A stretch of 64,000 bases of DNA from Aquilaria yunnanensis (lineage: Eukaryota > Streptophyta > Magnoliopsida > Malvales > Thymelaeaceae): the NCBI GenBank assembly GCA_039654915.1, contig CM077599.1, forward strand, positions 68,664,001-68,728,000, in the 5' to 3' direction. Below, piece after piece: positions 11,107-22,648 of the stretch. Under the pieces are notes generated by a model, which did no database searches, was not told the origin of the DNA, and saw only the letters and a list, made by a program, of their open reading frames with translations. Both the position numbers and the translations under genes were made by a program. Within the stretch, counting starts at the first letter, position 1; every line of letters begins with the position of its first letter.

Positions 11107-11908
11107 TCAAGAAAGCTCATTTTTTCTATGGAGCCAATGTAAACACAATGGTAAGAAAAAAACTACTGATGAGATCAATTTTAAATATCTAACATTAAAG
11201 AAACAAGGGAAGAAAAAGGTAGCAACTTAACCTTTTCAATCCCTTTACTTTAGGGCCGAATATAGTCAAGCATGGTTATAAGTTTGCATTCAAGAAATAA
11301 GAAGTTTTCAACTCAGCAATTATAAGTGACAATGAGCAATTCAAAAGTGCAGTAATTCACTAGTAAACCTTATAAGTAGCATGCAATTAGTTCCAAGAGA
11401 AGTAAACACCAACTAAACCACATAAAATAATCAATAATCTCTACTTGTAGCATCGGCAACATGATTCATACAATTCTTTCACTAAATTACAAAAGCCAAC
11501 CACTCAAACACATAAGAAAATGAAATTTCATAAAAAATTGCAAGATAGGAAAAAGGCCTCCAAAATTCTCATAAAGTAGAACAACAATTTATAGAAGGAT
11601 CTTAGGTGTTCCTTACCAAGTAAAGGTTAGAATTGAAACCTTATCTTATTTTGATAGGAGTTCCAAAACTGAAATTCACTGTTGTCTAGAACCTAGCTTG
11701 AATTTAACCCATTCCCCTGCTATTTGTGCTAAATTTCTAAATGAAACTAAGGTAATCAGAAATGGTACCAAGGGCCTAATTTAATTGGCTCGTTAGAACT
11801 AAGTTATTTACCATGCGAACTAGTAACAACACCTATTGATTTGTTGATAAGTGAAACAAATAAACAACTCAAATATTGCACATAACATCAATGAAAGAAA
11901 AGAAAGAA

Positions 11909-12345
11909 TGAACAACAGGAAAGGATGAATCATAAGGGTGAGGAAGGCATGCACTTGAGGCAAATAGTGGACAATCAACACCGCTGAGAGAAAAGTAACG
12001 AAGGCAAAAATGAAGATGGAGGAGAGGGAAATCAAAAGGGGAAAAAACTGTGGACAAATAATGAGAGGGAAAAGAATTGGAATTGAAAGGGAGCTATAGT
12101 GCGTGTGCTTGTGATGCAAGAGAGAACAACAGGAGAGGATGAGTCATAAGAGTGAGGGCATGTACCTGGGAAAATGCTAGACAAAGGATAACAAGCAATC
12201 ATAGTGAAGAGAAAAGCAACCAAGTTAAAGGCAGAATTGGGTGAGAGGGATTGAAAGAAAAAATAGTGAAGTCAATACATTTGTGGTGTGAGCGAGTGAC
12301 TGAATTGAAATTAAAGGAATTGGAATTCAAGGATTGCTTCTGGTG
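11909..12345. repeat. Degenerate ~215-bp tandem repeats at the right end of the PIF-like element
   Basis: GAACAACAGGAAAGGATGAATCATAAGGG at about 11909 recurs as GAACAACAGGAGAGGATGAGTCATAAGAG at about 12124. The preceding GAATTGGAATTGAAAGG block also recurs about 240 bp later as GAATTGGAATTCAAGG. Corresponding repeats are at about 141 and 351 in copy 1. Confidence 0.6.
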
Positions 12346-12611
12346 TGTGTGAGATGATGGAAGACAGTGGAGAATCAAAGGAGTTGATACGCTTCCAACC
12401 CGTTTGAGAGAGTGGACAATGTGAAAATTTATTATTTTTTCGTTCGCCAAATTTTTTTGTATTTCTACAGGAATAGGGATTGAACTCTTTTTTTTGTCCC
12501 ATTCCCTATTTTAGAGAATGATAAAGGGAAACTGTTGGAGTGTAAAAAGTCCAAATATTCTCTTAAATAAAGAAAATTTTCAAAATGGGGAAACTATTGG
12601 TGATGCTCTAA

Positions 12612-13489
12612 CAAGCAACTTAAAAACCTAAGTTTCTAGCTTTCCTGTGCATGCTTGCTATTCCTGGAAGACATAGGCTACATCCACAGATGGTAGTGGG
12701 ATCCAAACAGCAAAACTGTTCAAGTGTCTGATGAGTGGTCGGCCTACCAAACACATGTATGCATATGTCCCATATTACCACCCTTGTTTTAGTGTATCAT
12801 TCTTTCTTTATGTAATGATCATGTAAAAACACAGGGAAAGCGAAACCTGCTTCAATTAAGGAACAAGAAGGTACCCAACATGGAAATTATGCTCATATTT
12901 TTTTGAGAAGTGAGTTATAACCTTTATTGCTGGACTTGTGCAATTCAAATTCCTAGACATGATGGTAGATGATGATATTTTAGATGCATATTTTCTCCTT
13001 TTATGGTATGACTTTCCAACATTAAAAGAAATATGCTTGTTAGAGTTTACATAATGTTTTTATTCGCTAAGAAATTTTGTGTGGATGCTTGGTGCAAGAA
13101 AACGCATTCGGATAATTAAATATTGTGTTTTCGGTTTGCATGGCTCACTTTAACTAAATTTCTCCTTATGCCACATAATAGATACTACTTTTATAGAAAA
13201 TCATAGTCCTATCAAACACAATTAGCCTATGGTCCGTAAGATATACAAATCATATGGAAAATCAGCAGCTTGGAGATGTTATTATAAAGCAATTCCATGT
13301 AAAGATATGGGTAGACTTGGCCTAGTAGCATACCCTAACTAACACTACAGTGCCCTATAGCATAACCCTGACACTACAAAAACTGTGATACTTGACCTGT
13401 TATTCTACAAAGTATTCGGACCATCGACTATGTCTCATCGGGTTGCCCTTAGTCATCCAATACCATTATAAATGGGTGGTTTGGAAGTT
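12612..13489. other. Flank between PIF element and Ty3/gypsy remnant, unit 2
   Basis: Non-coding DNA repeated at 32388-33280 and, more distantly, at 45558-46430; homology with flank D stops near 13,490. I see no gene. Confidence 0.6.
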
Positions 13490-13827
13490 GAGCACCCTTG
13501 TCAGTATAATTGTCACTCGATCAAGGTAAATCTAGCTACTCTCATCTTGAGAAGTTTTTCTGAGCATTTATCTGTCCCTAAGTATCATAGGATAGGCCAC
13601 CTCCATTTATCCTTTAGATCATCCTTGGGCTTTAGAATGTTAATGGAAGGGATCTATAAGGTTTTCTCAAGTGCTTAGCTATGTTTGGATAGAGCATCTA
13701 TTCATACATTCTATGCCTGGAGAACCTTACAAACCTTGACAACATTAAAATTTTAGATTAGTCCTTTCACAATAGCTAGATGATTATAGAGTGCTGGATC
13801 CTTGGTGCCATATTGGTTGTTGTTTTG

Positions 13828-14001
13828 CTGGATTACAATATGGGAGTCACTGCGTACGACCAGGTCTTTGACCTTTGTCTGCCACACCGTGAGGACTCCA
13901 ACAATTAGGGCCTTATACTCGGCCATATAGTTAGCAATAGGGAAATCAAACTTGATCTTCCTTACTACTTTGATTCTTATAGCTCTCCCAAGGACTACTC
14001 C
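13828..14001 (-). pseudogene. RNase H segment of Ty3/gypsy remnant
   Basis: Fifty-eight codons are open on the minus strand, from GVVLGRAI to SDSHIVIQ. They contain the MAEYKALIVG block (usual family form NNEAEYEALIxG) and VRSDSHIVIQ (usual form VxSDSQLVVxQ), the hallmarks of plant Ty3/gypsy RNase H. The twin copy is at about 33,621-33,795. Confidence 0.7.
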
Positions 14002-15720
14002 TGGCCCCTAGTAAAAATGCCCCATAGACAAATAATTGCCATTCAAGCTCAAGGTCTAGGGGTTGGTTCACCTTGACCAAGATACATCTCAATGATGAAA
14101 TCCACTAATGCTTGCACCTTGATGGTCATTTAGGGCTCATAATGGATGTCAAACTTGTTCAATTTCGTGCACCACTTTGCCAGTCATTTTGAGTGATTTC
14201 ATGAAGAGCCAAGCCAATCCTCACTCTAATGGTATGTGTTTGGAAATAGGGCCTTAGTCTTCAATTTACCATGACTAGCACTATGACCACTTTCTAGATG
14301 ACTAAGTATCTGGATTCTGCCCACTAGATGGTCCGTTTTATGTAAGACGGGCCACTGCTAGCTTGCTTCTTCCTATGCTACCACTATACTGACTACCTCA
14401 AGGGATACTATGAGGTACAATAATAAGATTTCCCCAAGCTACGGTTACCTCAGAGTAGGTAGTTCCTACAAGTAATCTTTGACCCCTTGAAGAGACTTCC
14501 AACACTAATCATCCCGCTCAAAGGTCTCTTACCATTAAAGACATTAAAGAATGGCCTAGACTTGTCTCCAATTCTGGAAACAAATCTTTCGAGAGGAATC
14601 ACCTTGATAACCTTTGGATGTTCTCTAGGCTAGGTATGTCTAGAATTGCCCTTGGATTATCGAGCTTCATGTCAATCATTCATTTTGGGACCATTTACCC
14701 TAGGATTTTCTATGCCTACTCCAAAGAAGCATTTGGAGGGATTGAGGCATATATTTTATTACCGAATGGTAGAAAGTCTTTTGGAGGTCTTCTATGTGCC
14801 ACTCGAAGGCTTTATTCTTTATGATCATGTCATATGCCTTGACCTTTATATTCATCCCTAGCAAAACCTAAAAAATCTTGCACATAGGCCACTGATATGT
14901 GGCCCCTACTTTCTTTTACCTAAAGGGTATCCTCCAATAGTAGTATACCATTTCCCTAGTTGTGAGAGCATTCTTTTCTTCAGCCGCAAGGTCATCAGAA
15001 TCTAATGATAAGTGCTCAAGGCACTCATGAAGCTAGGGATCTTGAATTCATCCATGCAATCTACCAACTGATTAATGGACGACTACGAATGTAGGCCAAT
15101 GGAGGAAGCCTTAGTTAGTTTAGTTTAATCAACACACATCCTTTAAGACCCAATCTTCATTTGGACCAAGACAACATTGCTTAACTATACTATGTATGCT
15201 TCTTGACAAATGATCCATACTTTCAAAAGCCTTAGGGCCTTTCCTTGAATGAATAGTTGACATTTGGTGCACATCACCCTATTCCTCTACTTTACAGGCT
15301 GACACTTCTATTTTACCCCCAAGTTGTATCATGATATAGCTATATCTATTCCTGTCATATCACTTGGGGACTTTCACAAAAATGTCTATATTACCTTTCA
15401 AGAAATCAACAACGAGTGACTTTACCTTATTAGATAAGTCTCTTGCCACCTCGCGGCCAATTCCACGCTTTTTGCCTTGGCCTCTAGGGCTAAGGCCCAT
15501 AGCTCCCTTCTTGGACTCTTTATTTGGATCCTCTTAGGACTCTTAGGGGTCATTCTTTACCACAGCTTCCGATCGGGAGCTATGAAGGCATGTGATGTAG
15601 GCTCTTCATGGCATTCTTTATGACATGTATAACTCATATCTTCTTGCGGCTAGCAAAGGTCAGGGTTAGTAATCGTATATCAGAATGGATGTGAAACTGT
15701 ACATGTATGGGTAGCCCTAG

Positions 15721-16026
15721 CTAGGCATTTTTTGAAGAAGGTGTATCCAATACCCAAAATTTTTCCCTTCGAGAGTGTGGGACCTTGTTCCCGATTTGAT
15801 GATTGATCCATGTCAATATTGGTGACAAGTCAATGATTCGCTTAACCGAGATCTCATCCTTTCCATGTCTGAAGATGGTCCTTTGTGGTGCCATTAATGA
15901 TGATTTGGGAATCCCTACGGTCTCTAAAGAATGGTTGAAAAGAACATCTACACCAACTCCTTCATAAGTGTACACATTCCTCACCTCATATCCTGCTATC
16001 CTAGACATGATTAGTAGCCGATACAT
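15721..16026 (-). pseudogene. Retropepsin-like segment of Ty3/gypsy remnant
   Basis: An open minus-strand stretch of about 101 codons resembles the aspartic protease region of plant Ty3/gypsy polyproteins: AGYEV, VDVLFNHSLE, and FWVLDTPSSKNA near its end. The catalytic Asp-Thr-Gly expected before VDVLF is replaced by TYEG, so it is inactive. The copy in unit 3 (about 35,515-35,825) is no longer open. Confidence 0.65.
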
Positions 16027-16060
16027 GTGTAGGATTAAGACTTGGGAGCCATCGAAATGA

Positions 16061-17369
16061 ACAAAGGAGACAAGCTTTTTTTTTTTGAAAAAGTAAAAAA
16101 TGGACGCAAGGTAGTAAATGGAGAATGATATAGAAATTAGAGATTTTCAAAGGCAGTAATGTTTATAACTAGAAGAATTTTGTAAAGAGAAAATTCTAAT
16201 TTGATCCTAAACTATCCCTAGCCTTCTTAGTCGTTAACATTTCTGAAATTTTTTTTTTTCTATTTTGACAAAAAAGACTAAGCTTGATTCAAAAGAAATT
16301 AAGGATTTGTCAACTTCAAAATATTTTGATTCATTTATTTCTCTAATTTAAATGTAGGCATTATGTAATTCTGGAATAAACTACAAAATCAAATTATATT
16401 GATCATTTCACTTTTTTCATATCAGGAATGGCAAATTGGTCATTTTCATTATAGCAATTTGGTTTCTATAAGGTCTAAGTCAATACAAATTAGCCAAATT
16501 TTTTACTTGAAGTGACATAAAATTTGTTATTTATCTTCTAGTTTAGTTTCAATTATTTTGTATATATTTTTGTTGTTTAAAGTTTAAGCCTTCTAGATTT
16601 GGGACAATTTCAAATTTTAATCATGAATCGGGTCCATTGAGTTTGCATAACTTTGAGTTTGTGATGGGGGGGTTTTTATTTACTTGATTCAGTTCTGGTT
16701 TAGAATGAGTTGGATTTTATCGAGTTAAGGTTTATTTACTGATAAAATCAACTAAGCTGAAAGCGACTTTTAGATTTAGATAAGTTGAGTCAGACTTTTA
16801 AGTAGACCTTTCTTTCGATGAATGGGGCAGTCTTAGTGTTTTTTTTTTATATCTGTATGGTATTGTTATGGGCTATATTGCAACAACGTTATTGTGATAT
16901 TATTAACTTAAATTTCAATCACTATTAAATCGTTCTTAGTTTGAAATTTATATTACAACAACATTATTATGATATTATTAACTTAAATTTCAATCACTAT
17001 TAAATCGTTCTTAGTTTGAAATTTATATTAGGACCAGTTATTTTACTTCAGAAAAGATTTCTCATAGTGAATGGCATTATTACCAACTATTTTGTTCAAA
17101 CTAATTATTGTGTTTTTTTTATTTTCAACTTTTTTTTTCTTGTGACAATGTCAAGTATTTAAATTAGTTGTAAATAACAGGAAACTAATGGTGTAATTTA
17201 TATATAACATGTACCATATCCTTAGCCTTCTGATTGCTCACACACGCTACACTGATGTGCAACGCAAGTGCCTTCCAAGTCAGACAGTCAAGACAAAAAG
17301 ATAATTTTTACATTCCTACAAATTCATAATTCATGCAAACAATTAACAAAAGATTTTGAGTATAAAAAA
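16061..17369. other. AT-rich spacer upstream of F-box copy 2
   Basis: Non-coding DNA shared with unit 3 (35,870-37,161) and deleted from unit 1. It contains a 75-bp tandem duplication; nothing else was recognised. Confidence 0.6.
16881..17030. repeat. 75-bp tandem duplication (two copies)
   Basis: CAACAACGTTATTGTGATAT... (16881-16955) is followed directly by CAACAACATTATTATGATAT... (16956-17030), identical apart from a few bases. The same pair occurs at 36674-36823, so the duplication predates the unit 2/unit 3 split. Confidence 0.85.
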
Positions 17370-17882
17370 TAAGGCTGCAAATGAATTGAACAAACTCAAA
17401 CAAGAGATATTCGTGTTTGTTCGTTTAAGTTTTTAATGAATATGAACACAAACACGAACATGACTTATTCGTGTTTGTTCGTCTATTTAGCATGAAATGG
17501 TTGTCCGTTTTTGTTCATGTTTGGTCATGAACAGCAATAAATGAACCAAACGAATGAACTCGTTTGTGAACAACAATACATGAACACGAACTTGTTCACA
17601 AATAATGTAATATGCTTGTGTAAACTAATATAAATGAACTATCATAAACAAATGAATATATATATAAATGAACAAGTGAACAAATGAATGATGAACGAAT
17701 ATAAACAAATAATAATTGAACTATTCATTAATATGAATGAACGAACGTAGTCTCATTCGTGTTCATTTGTTTAAATAAACGAACAGAAAAATATGTTCAT
17801 GTTCATTTATTTATTTAATAAACAAGTATAAATGAACTTCCCTCGAACAGTTCACCAAACATTCTCTTTGTGTACAGCCCTA
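17370..17882. mobile_element. hAT-like MITE directly upstream of F-box copy 2
   Basis: A 513-bp palindromic MITE begins TAAGGCTGCAAATGAA. Its right end reads TAGGGCTGTACACAAA in reverse complement, and the interior is full of TTCGTGTTTGTTCG/CGAACACAAACACGAA inverted units. Flanking duplications are AT-rich and not convincing. It ends about 150 bp before the F-box ATG, and its last bases form the start of the TATA box. Copies: 37162-37680, and the right end only in unit 1. Confidence 0.6.
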
Positions 17883-17888
17883 TAAAAT
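17881..17888 (+). promoter_or_regulatory. Putative TATA box of F-box copy 2
   Basis: TATAAAAT lies 153 bp upstream of the ATG at 18034. The first two bases are the terminal bases of the MITE and the rest is flank. Confidence 0.45.
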
Positions 17889-18033
17889 TATGACTTTATT
17901 TTCTTTATAAGGACTGCATTGTAACAAAGTAAATAGTTTAGAGACCAACAGTGCGCGTAATACTTTGTCTTCTTTTTTAAGGACTCCTAGTACAAGGCAG
18001 TATAATTTTGTGCCGTAATTGGTTGAGGAACTA

Positions 18034-19206
18034 ATGGCAGTGAGATCGAGCATGATGAATACGAGGGCGAGCAAGCAGAAGAAGAAGAAATTCCTGGAGA
18101 CGGAGGATGAATTTGGGCTCTCCGATCTTCCGGATGAAATTCTGATCGACATTCTTGAAAGACTCAATTCCTTGGCATGGATCCGAGTCGCTTCGGTGTG
18201 CAAGGGTTGGCACCGTCTGCTCCGTAGGCTTCTTCTCCTCGTCGCAGAAACAAAACAATTCCCATATTTTCTGACCTTTAGTCCCACAGACAACCGCATC
18301 CTTCTCCACAACCCGTGCTTCGCAAGCCAGCGGAAGCCTTGCGCCCCAATCAAACGCTACTTGGAATTACCAGCCAACGCCATCTCTCAGGGCGGAGCGT
18401 CACCGCTTGGTCTAACCGTGAAGTTCGGTTGGTTTGCTGTCTACGTTGAGGGTTCTGCAAAGCTTTGTGCTAATATTATTTTGTATTCCCCCTTCACTGG
18501 AAAATATATCTATCTGCCGCCCCTTTTTCCTTGTGATGAACCTTCCGAGTTCACCATGACCCACCCTCCAACTTGTTCAGATTGTGTTTTCTTAGTTTTC
18601 CCAGGTTTGTTCGCCCAGGGTCGCACTTGGATCAACACCTGCCGCCTTGGTGACACGGCCTGGAACAAGCATGATGCCGGAGAGATCATCCACTCGATAA
18701 TTTTGACTACAACATTTATAAGAGGAAGATTCATCTGCCTGGTGGGGGAGGCAAAGCTAGTGGCCTTCAATTTGGCTGATGGCTCATTTCAATTGTTGGC
18801 TGATTATGTGCCACCAGTTGATGGTGATGAAGACCTACCTGATATATATCACTTCACTAGCTCCAAGGATGATGCCTTGTTGGTGTGCTACAGGGACACG
18901 CCTGACCCATTAAGGGTTGAGTGTTTCAGTGTGTGGAAGTATGAGTGGGCAGAGAGGGGATGGAGGAAGATGAAGAGCTTGGGTGGACAGTTGATATTCC
19001 TTGGATCTATGGGCAGCGCAGCAGTTGTTGCTGCGGCGGGGGAGCTAGAGGGCTTCGCAGATAGGATTTATTTTCATACACGGCATAGGGGATATTTCTC
19101 TTTGCAGGATGGGAAGTTTCATCATGATCCTCCTTTCGATGAGAGCGAGGAAGCTCTTCGTCTCAAATATGGGTTTTATATTGTTCCTCCACCATTGCAA
19201 GTGTGA
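18034..19206 (+). CDS. F-box/DUF295 family protein, copy 2
   Basis: Intronless gene of 390 codons. The start is the first ATG in frame (MAVRSSMMN, preceded by an untranslated in-frame stretch that only offers TTG). A Lys-rich stretch (about residues 14-19) is followed by an F-box at about residues 28-65 (LSDLPDEILIDILERL...RVASVCKGWHRLL), then a DUF295-type region with LYSPFTGKYIYLPPL, LVAFNLADGS, a VECFSVWKYEWAERGW strand and IYFHTRHRGYFSLQDGKF near the end. F-box proteins of this type are substrate adaptors in SKP1-cullin-F-box ubiquitin ligases; the substrate cannot be inferred. Copy 2 differs from copies 1 and 3 by a cluster of amino-acid changes around 18655-18790 (for example EIIHSIIL for ENIDSTFF, and GSFQLL for GSWQLL). 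It is the middle member of a tandem array. Confidence 0.9.
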   Translation: MAVRSSMMNTRASKQKKKKFLETEDEFGLSDLPDEILIDILERLNSLAWIRVASVCKGWHRLLRRLLLLVAETKQFPYFLTFSPTDNRILLHNPCFASQRKPCAPIKRYLELPANAISQGGASPLGLTVKFGWFAVYVEGSAKLCANIILYSPFTGKYIYLPPLFPCDEPSEFTMTHPPTCSDCVFLVFPGLFAQGRTWINTCRLGDTAWNKHDAGEIIHSIILTTTFIRGRFICLVGEAKLVAFNLADGSFQLLADYVPPVDGDEDLPDIYHFTSSKDDALLVCYRDTPDPLRVECFSVWKYEWAERGWRKMKSLGGQLIFLGSMGSAAVVAAAGELEGFADRIYFHTRHRGYFSLQDGKFHHDPPFDESEEALRLKYGFYIVPPPLQV

Positions 19207-20879
19207 AGCTAGCGGCAAGCAGTAGATGATTTCTCACAACAATATCAATTTATATACTGATATTCTAAGATTTTTCCTTAATTTAGTGTGTGTTTGTGTT
19301 TTTTCTCAAAGAATATAAACAGATGCCTTTTGCTGTTAAAGCTGCCAAACACTTTGGCACAATAAAAGGCTTGAGACAAGGTGAAACGATTTAGTTTTTG
19401 AGGGTTTACATCAAAAGAACACTTTAAGATGAGAGCCACAAATTCATTTTTCACCTTGTGGATATTTCTGGATCAGCTCTACCTCTTTAATTTGCCTAAT
19501 AGCTTTTAAGCAAACAAATAACAAATGTATCAAGATCATGTCTTGAAGTACATAAATTTTCTATTCATAAGCGAATTTGATGAAACAGAACACCATTTAT
19601 AACCAGCCAAGCTAGCCCTGCCTCAAACGAACGAACTAATTTTGTCATGGATAAAAACCAAATTGCTCGCATATATAGGAGTAGGATATGGCAGATCTTA
19701 TGTGATTCCTTGAGATATATTGAAGCTTCAACGACATGACATGCCATTCCCTTGTACGCATTAGATATAACAGAGCAATCTATAAGCAATTTTACACGCT
19801 AATTGATTGCCATAGTTCGTTAGAATCTCTTGTTTTGTATAATAACTGTGTATTTCTCTGTCAAGTTTCCAGTATAGCCCCTACTTATCACTTTTGTTCT
19901 GACAAGTAAGTCATCTATTGATAGTTACATTGAATACGTCACCAATTGAATACGTCACCTTTTTTTGTTTTTTCTGGGTTGAAGGCTTTTTGGGGTCTTC
20001 GTTTTCTATATATGAAAGGGCAACTGTGAACCAAAGACAAGCCGTGTCCACTATTGTCTGAACCTAGACTAGGAGTGAATGATCATTTAGCTCAAATGCT
20101 GTCTTTTAGACATAAAGATCTTGTGTTGGCTATTGTTGCCGCTTATTGTAGTCTGGGATTCTTTTTGCTCCGATTATGGCTCTACTCTTTTGCAGGTTTT
20201 GGGGTCAATAATTGGTCATTGTTTGCAGCAGTCTCAGCTGAGTTCTTTGTCAATTCAGTGGTGTATCAGCTAGAAAGTTGTTTGTTTATAAAAGATTATA
20301 CGGTTTCAAGTACAAGGCCGACCCTCTTTTCATTCGACCTTAGAAAAGGCAGGTTTATGTTGCTTCAGATTATAATGTCTCCAGATCATCTTGTTTTCAT
20401 TCTAGTGTTGCTTTTCTGCTTGATGATAGAACTTGATCCATTACAACTACAGGTTATACTTATACACTAGAAAGGTTTGTTGGTTCTTATGGCTTTGCTT
20501 TGACAGGGGAGGAGTAGTTGCTACTGGCAGCAGAGCCAAAAGGCCAAATCTTGATAGGAGATGATTTGGGGAGTCGTATACAGTCCCCAGCCGCACCTGA
20601 TGATCTGATTTTATCAATGTAGGTGAGATGCTGGTCATGATCATGATCATAATGGTCCTCTTATGGAGAACAATCTTTTATTGTATTTAGTATCTTCAAA
20701 TTTAAACCCAGTTCATTTACGCTGAAAACATTTGTAGGAATCTAACTTTTTGCACTATGCTTACCTGTGGCCCCACTTGTTTTGTCTCGACTCCTGTTTC
20801 TTTCTTCAAATCACTATTTTGTCATTCCCGTTATTGAATTGACCCAAACCTCTTTCACTAATTCACGGGAAGCAACTTT
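19207..20879. other. Conserved 3' flank of F-box copy 2
   Basis: Nearly collinear with 2666-4323. It holds the presumed F-box 3' untranslated region and the same weak hydrophobic open frame (20054-20470), not called as a gene. A small tandem GAATACGTCACC pair lies near 19,934-19,958. Confidence 0.6.
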
Positions 20880-21086
20880 ACTCTCACCAGATATGTCAAC
20901 AGGGCGGATTGAGCACGAATATCCTCTAGCTACCGTCCATGCTCAAGAGTTTTGGCTAACCCATTACTTTGTGGGTGTCCATGAACAAGTGAAATTTCTC
21001 ACCCGTGCTCGTCATCCACGGTAATCCATACCAACATAATTCCTCCACTAAAATTTCCATTCATTTTTCAACCATCGACTTTAAAC

Positions 21087-22024
21087 TAAGGCTGTTAAAA
21101 TCGTGATCCTAATCGTAGGATCGTACGATCCTATAATCCTAACTTAGAAAATCTTGTTAAAACATTGTAGGATCGAGAATATAGTAGGATTATGGTAGGA
21201 TCGCGATTAGGATCATAGGATCGTAAGATTGAAAGATCATACCGATCCTACCCGGTTATTGATTTTTATAGGTGTAAATTACATAAATGATCTCTAACAT
21301 TTAGTTTTAACTCTGTTTTCATCTCTAATCTATTAAATGTTTTGTTTAGATCCAAAACCTATTAAAAACATCATATTTTGGTTCCAAATCGATTAAAAAC
21401 ATTTTATTTTGGTCCCCAATTGGACAAAATTTGTTAACTTAAGGTAACTGCCTAATAGCAACTTTTTAGAACATAATTTAAATAATTCGGTAACTCTCTT
21501 ACTGTAAATTTAACATATATAACAATTTTTTATAGTTAATGGATATTCAAGTTACCAGTTTTTTCTCTTTATAAATTGAACTTATTTCATTCAGAAAGAA
21601 AAAAAATACTAATTTTAAAATATGTACTTACTGGAAAAAAATTGTTATACATTTTAAATTTATTGAAATTTAATTACTGAATATTTAAATTGTGGGCATT
21701 GTACTCTCTTTTAATTGTCAATAACGTGTTTGTTCATGAATTTTTTTCAGACTTTTGTTAATTATTTGATTGGTTTTGTTGATGTATACTCTATTAAAGT
21801 TTGAACTTTACTTGTATCGTATCAATAATTTTATTGTACCACTGTAGTAACACTTAAATTTTACTTGAGTTTATAATATAAATTGTCTTTTACATAAACT
21901 ATATTATTTAGACAAGAAATTTTAAGCTTTTGGTAGGATCTTACGATCTACGATTTGATTTTACAATCCTGATCTTGCGTGACAAAAAAAGATCTTGGGT
22001 AGGATCTCGATCTTGACAACCTTG
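21087..22024. mobile_element. Nested hAT-like MITE, copy 2
   Basis: Same termini as 4531-5455, flanked by CTTTAAAC (21079-21086) and CTCTAAAC (22025-22032). An extra TAGGATTATGG unit near 21,186 adds to the palindromic left end. Confidence 0.75.
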
Positions 22025-22041
22025 CTCTAAACAACATTCAC

Positions 22042-22149
22042 AACTCTGCAGGCAACAGTAATGAGAATGGAAAAAAGGAAACATTGCAGAAAACTAACTC
22101 TGCAGGCAACAGTAATGAGAATGGAAAAAAGGAAACATTGCAGAAAACT
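22042..22149. repeat. 54-bp tandem duplication
   Basis: AACTCTGCAGGCAACAGTAA... is present twice, head to tail and identical, with a period of 54 bp. The homologous site in unit 1 (near 5,473) has one copy, so the duplication is recent and specific to unit 2. Confidence 0.9.
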
Positions 22150-22648
22150 AACTCACACATGCTACAAACTATTGCATGGATGCCAGGGTACTTTGACCAA
22201 TATTTCTTTAGCTTTTTCACAAGTTGGTGAAGGCTCAAGCTCCTCCCCTTCCCCTTAGCCATGCCCCTCAAGTACCATAAAGAAAATATTACAAATAAAC
22301 CATCTAAACAACATGATTTATACTACTATGATCATTGCAATAAATAGCTTTTCTAGACCAAAATAAGAAATAAAATGTGAATTCACACTGCGTATGCAAT
22401 AGTCCCAACAAGACAAACTAACTGAACAACCTGACTAAATATTCTCCTTTGATATTTCCCATGGTTTCACAAAAATTATATTGTCTCCTGAGAAGAGAAG
22501 GCTACCAAATAAGAATTCAACATGCTAACTTCATTAAATCTAATATAATTTTGTACTACAATAAGGTACCAAACATTGCAAAATGAAGTGCAATTCCTTT
22601 GGATGGGAAAAGAAAATTGTTTGGAGTTCCAAGAGAGAATAGGGATAT

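Larger units (their letters stand above)
10168..12608. mobile_element. PIF/Harbinger-like non-autonomous element, copy 2 (complete)
   Basis: Complete 2,441-bp element. The left terminus AAGCATCTCTAATAGCTTCCCCAT matches the reverse complement of the right terminus, GAGCATCACCAATAGTTTCCCCAT. It is flanked by TAA on both sides (10165-10167 and 12609-12611). The orthologous site in flank D (GTGCTACCCATGCCC-TGA-CAAGCAAC, about 45,540-45,563) is the unoccupied target with one copy of the trinucleotide, which fixes the ends. No transposase or MYB-like protein is visible. Inside are an EF-hand-coding fragment on the minus strand (11038-11106) and degenerate repeats of about 215 bp towards the right end. 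Confidence 0.85.
13490..16060 (-). mobile_element. Decayed Ty3/gypsy pol fragment (protease, reverse transcriptase, RNase H)
   Basis: Read on the minus strand from 16.06 to 13.49 kb, this is a retrotransposon polyprotein remnant with many stops. The first segment (16026-15721) is retropepsin-like: IAGYEV, then VDVLFNHSLETVGIP, then FWVLDTPSSKNA, the family order. Reverse transcriptase follows (about 15.18-14.56 kb), with RMCVD, SSINQLVD and FMSALSTYHQILM, and then a decayed YxDD region (AYDMIIKNKAFEWHIEDLQ). RNase H comes last, with MAEYKALIVG and VVRSDSHIVIQ. No integrase or LTRs were found, and homology ends abruptly, so the fragment is truncated. The order matches plant Ty3/gypsy elements. 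Its twin is at about 33,280-35,870. Confidence 0.75.

Noticed and set aside
13472..13678. Plus-strand 68-codon frame conserved in units 2 and 3
   Set aside because: It lies over the edge of the antisense Ty3/gypsy remnant and is kept only because the units are recent duplicates.
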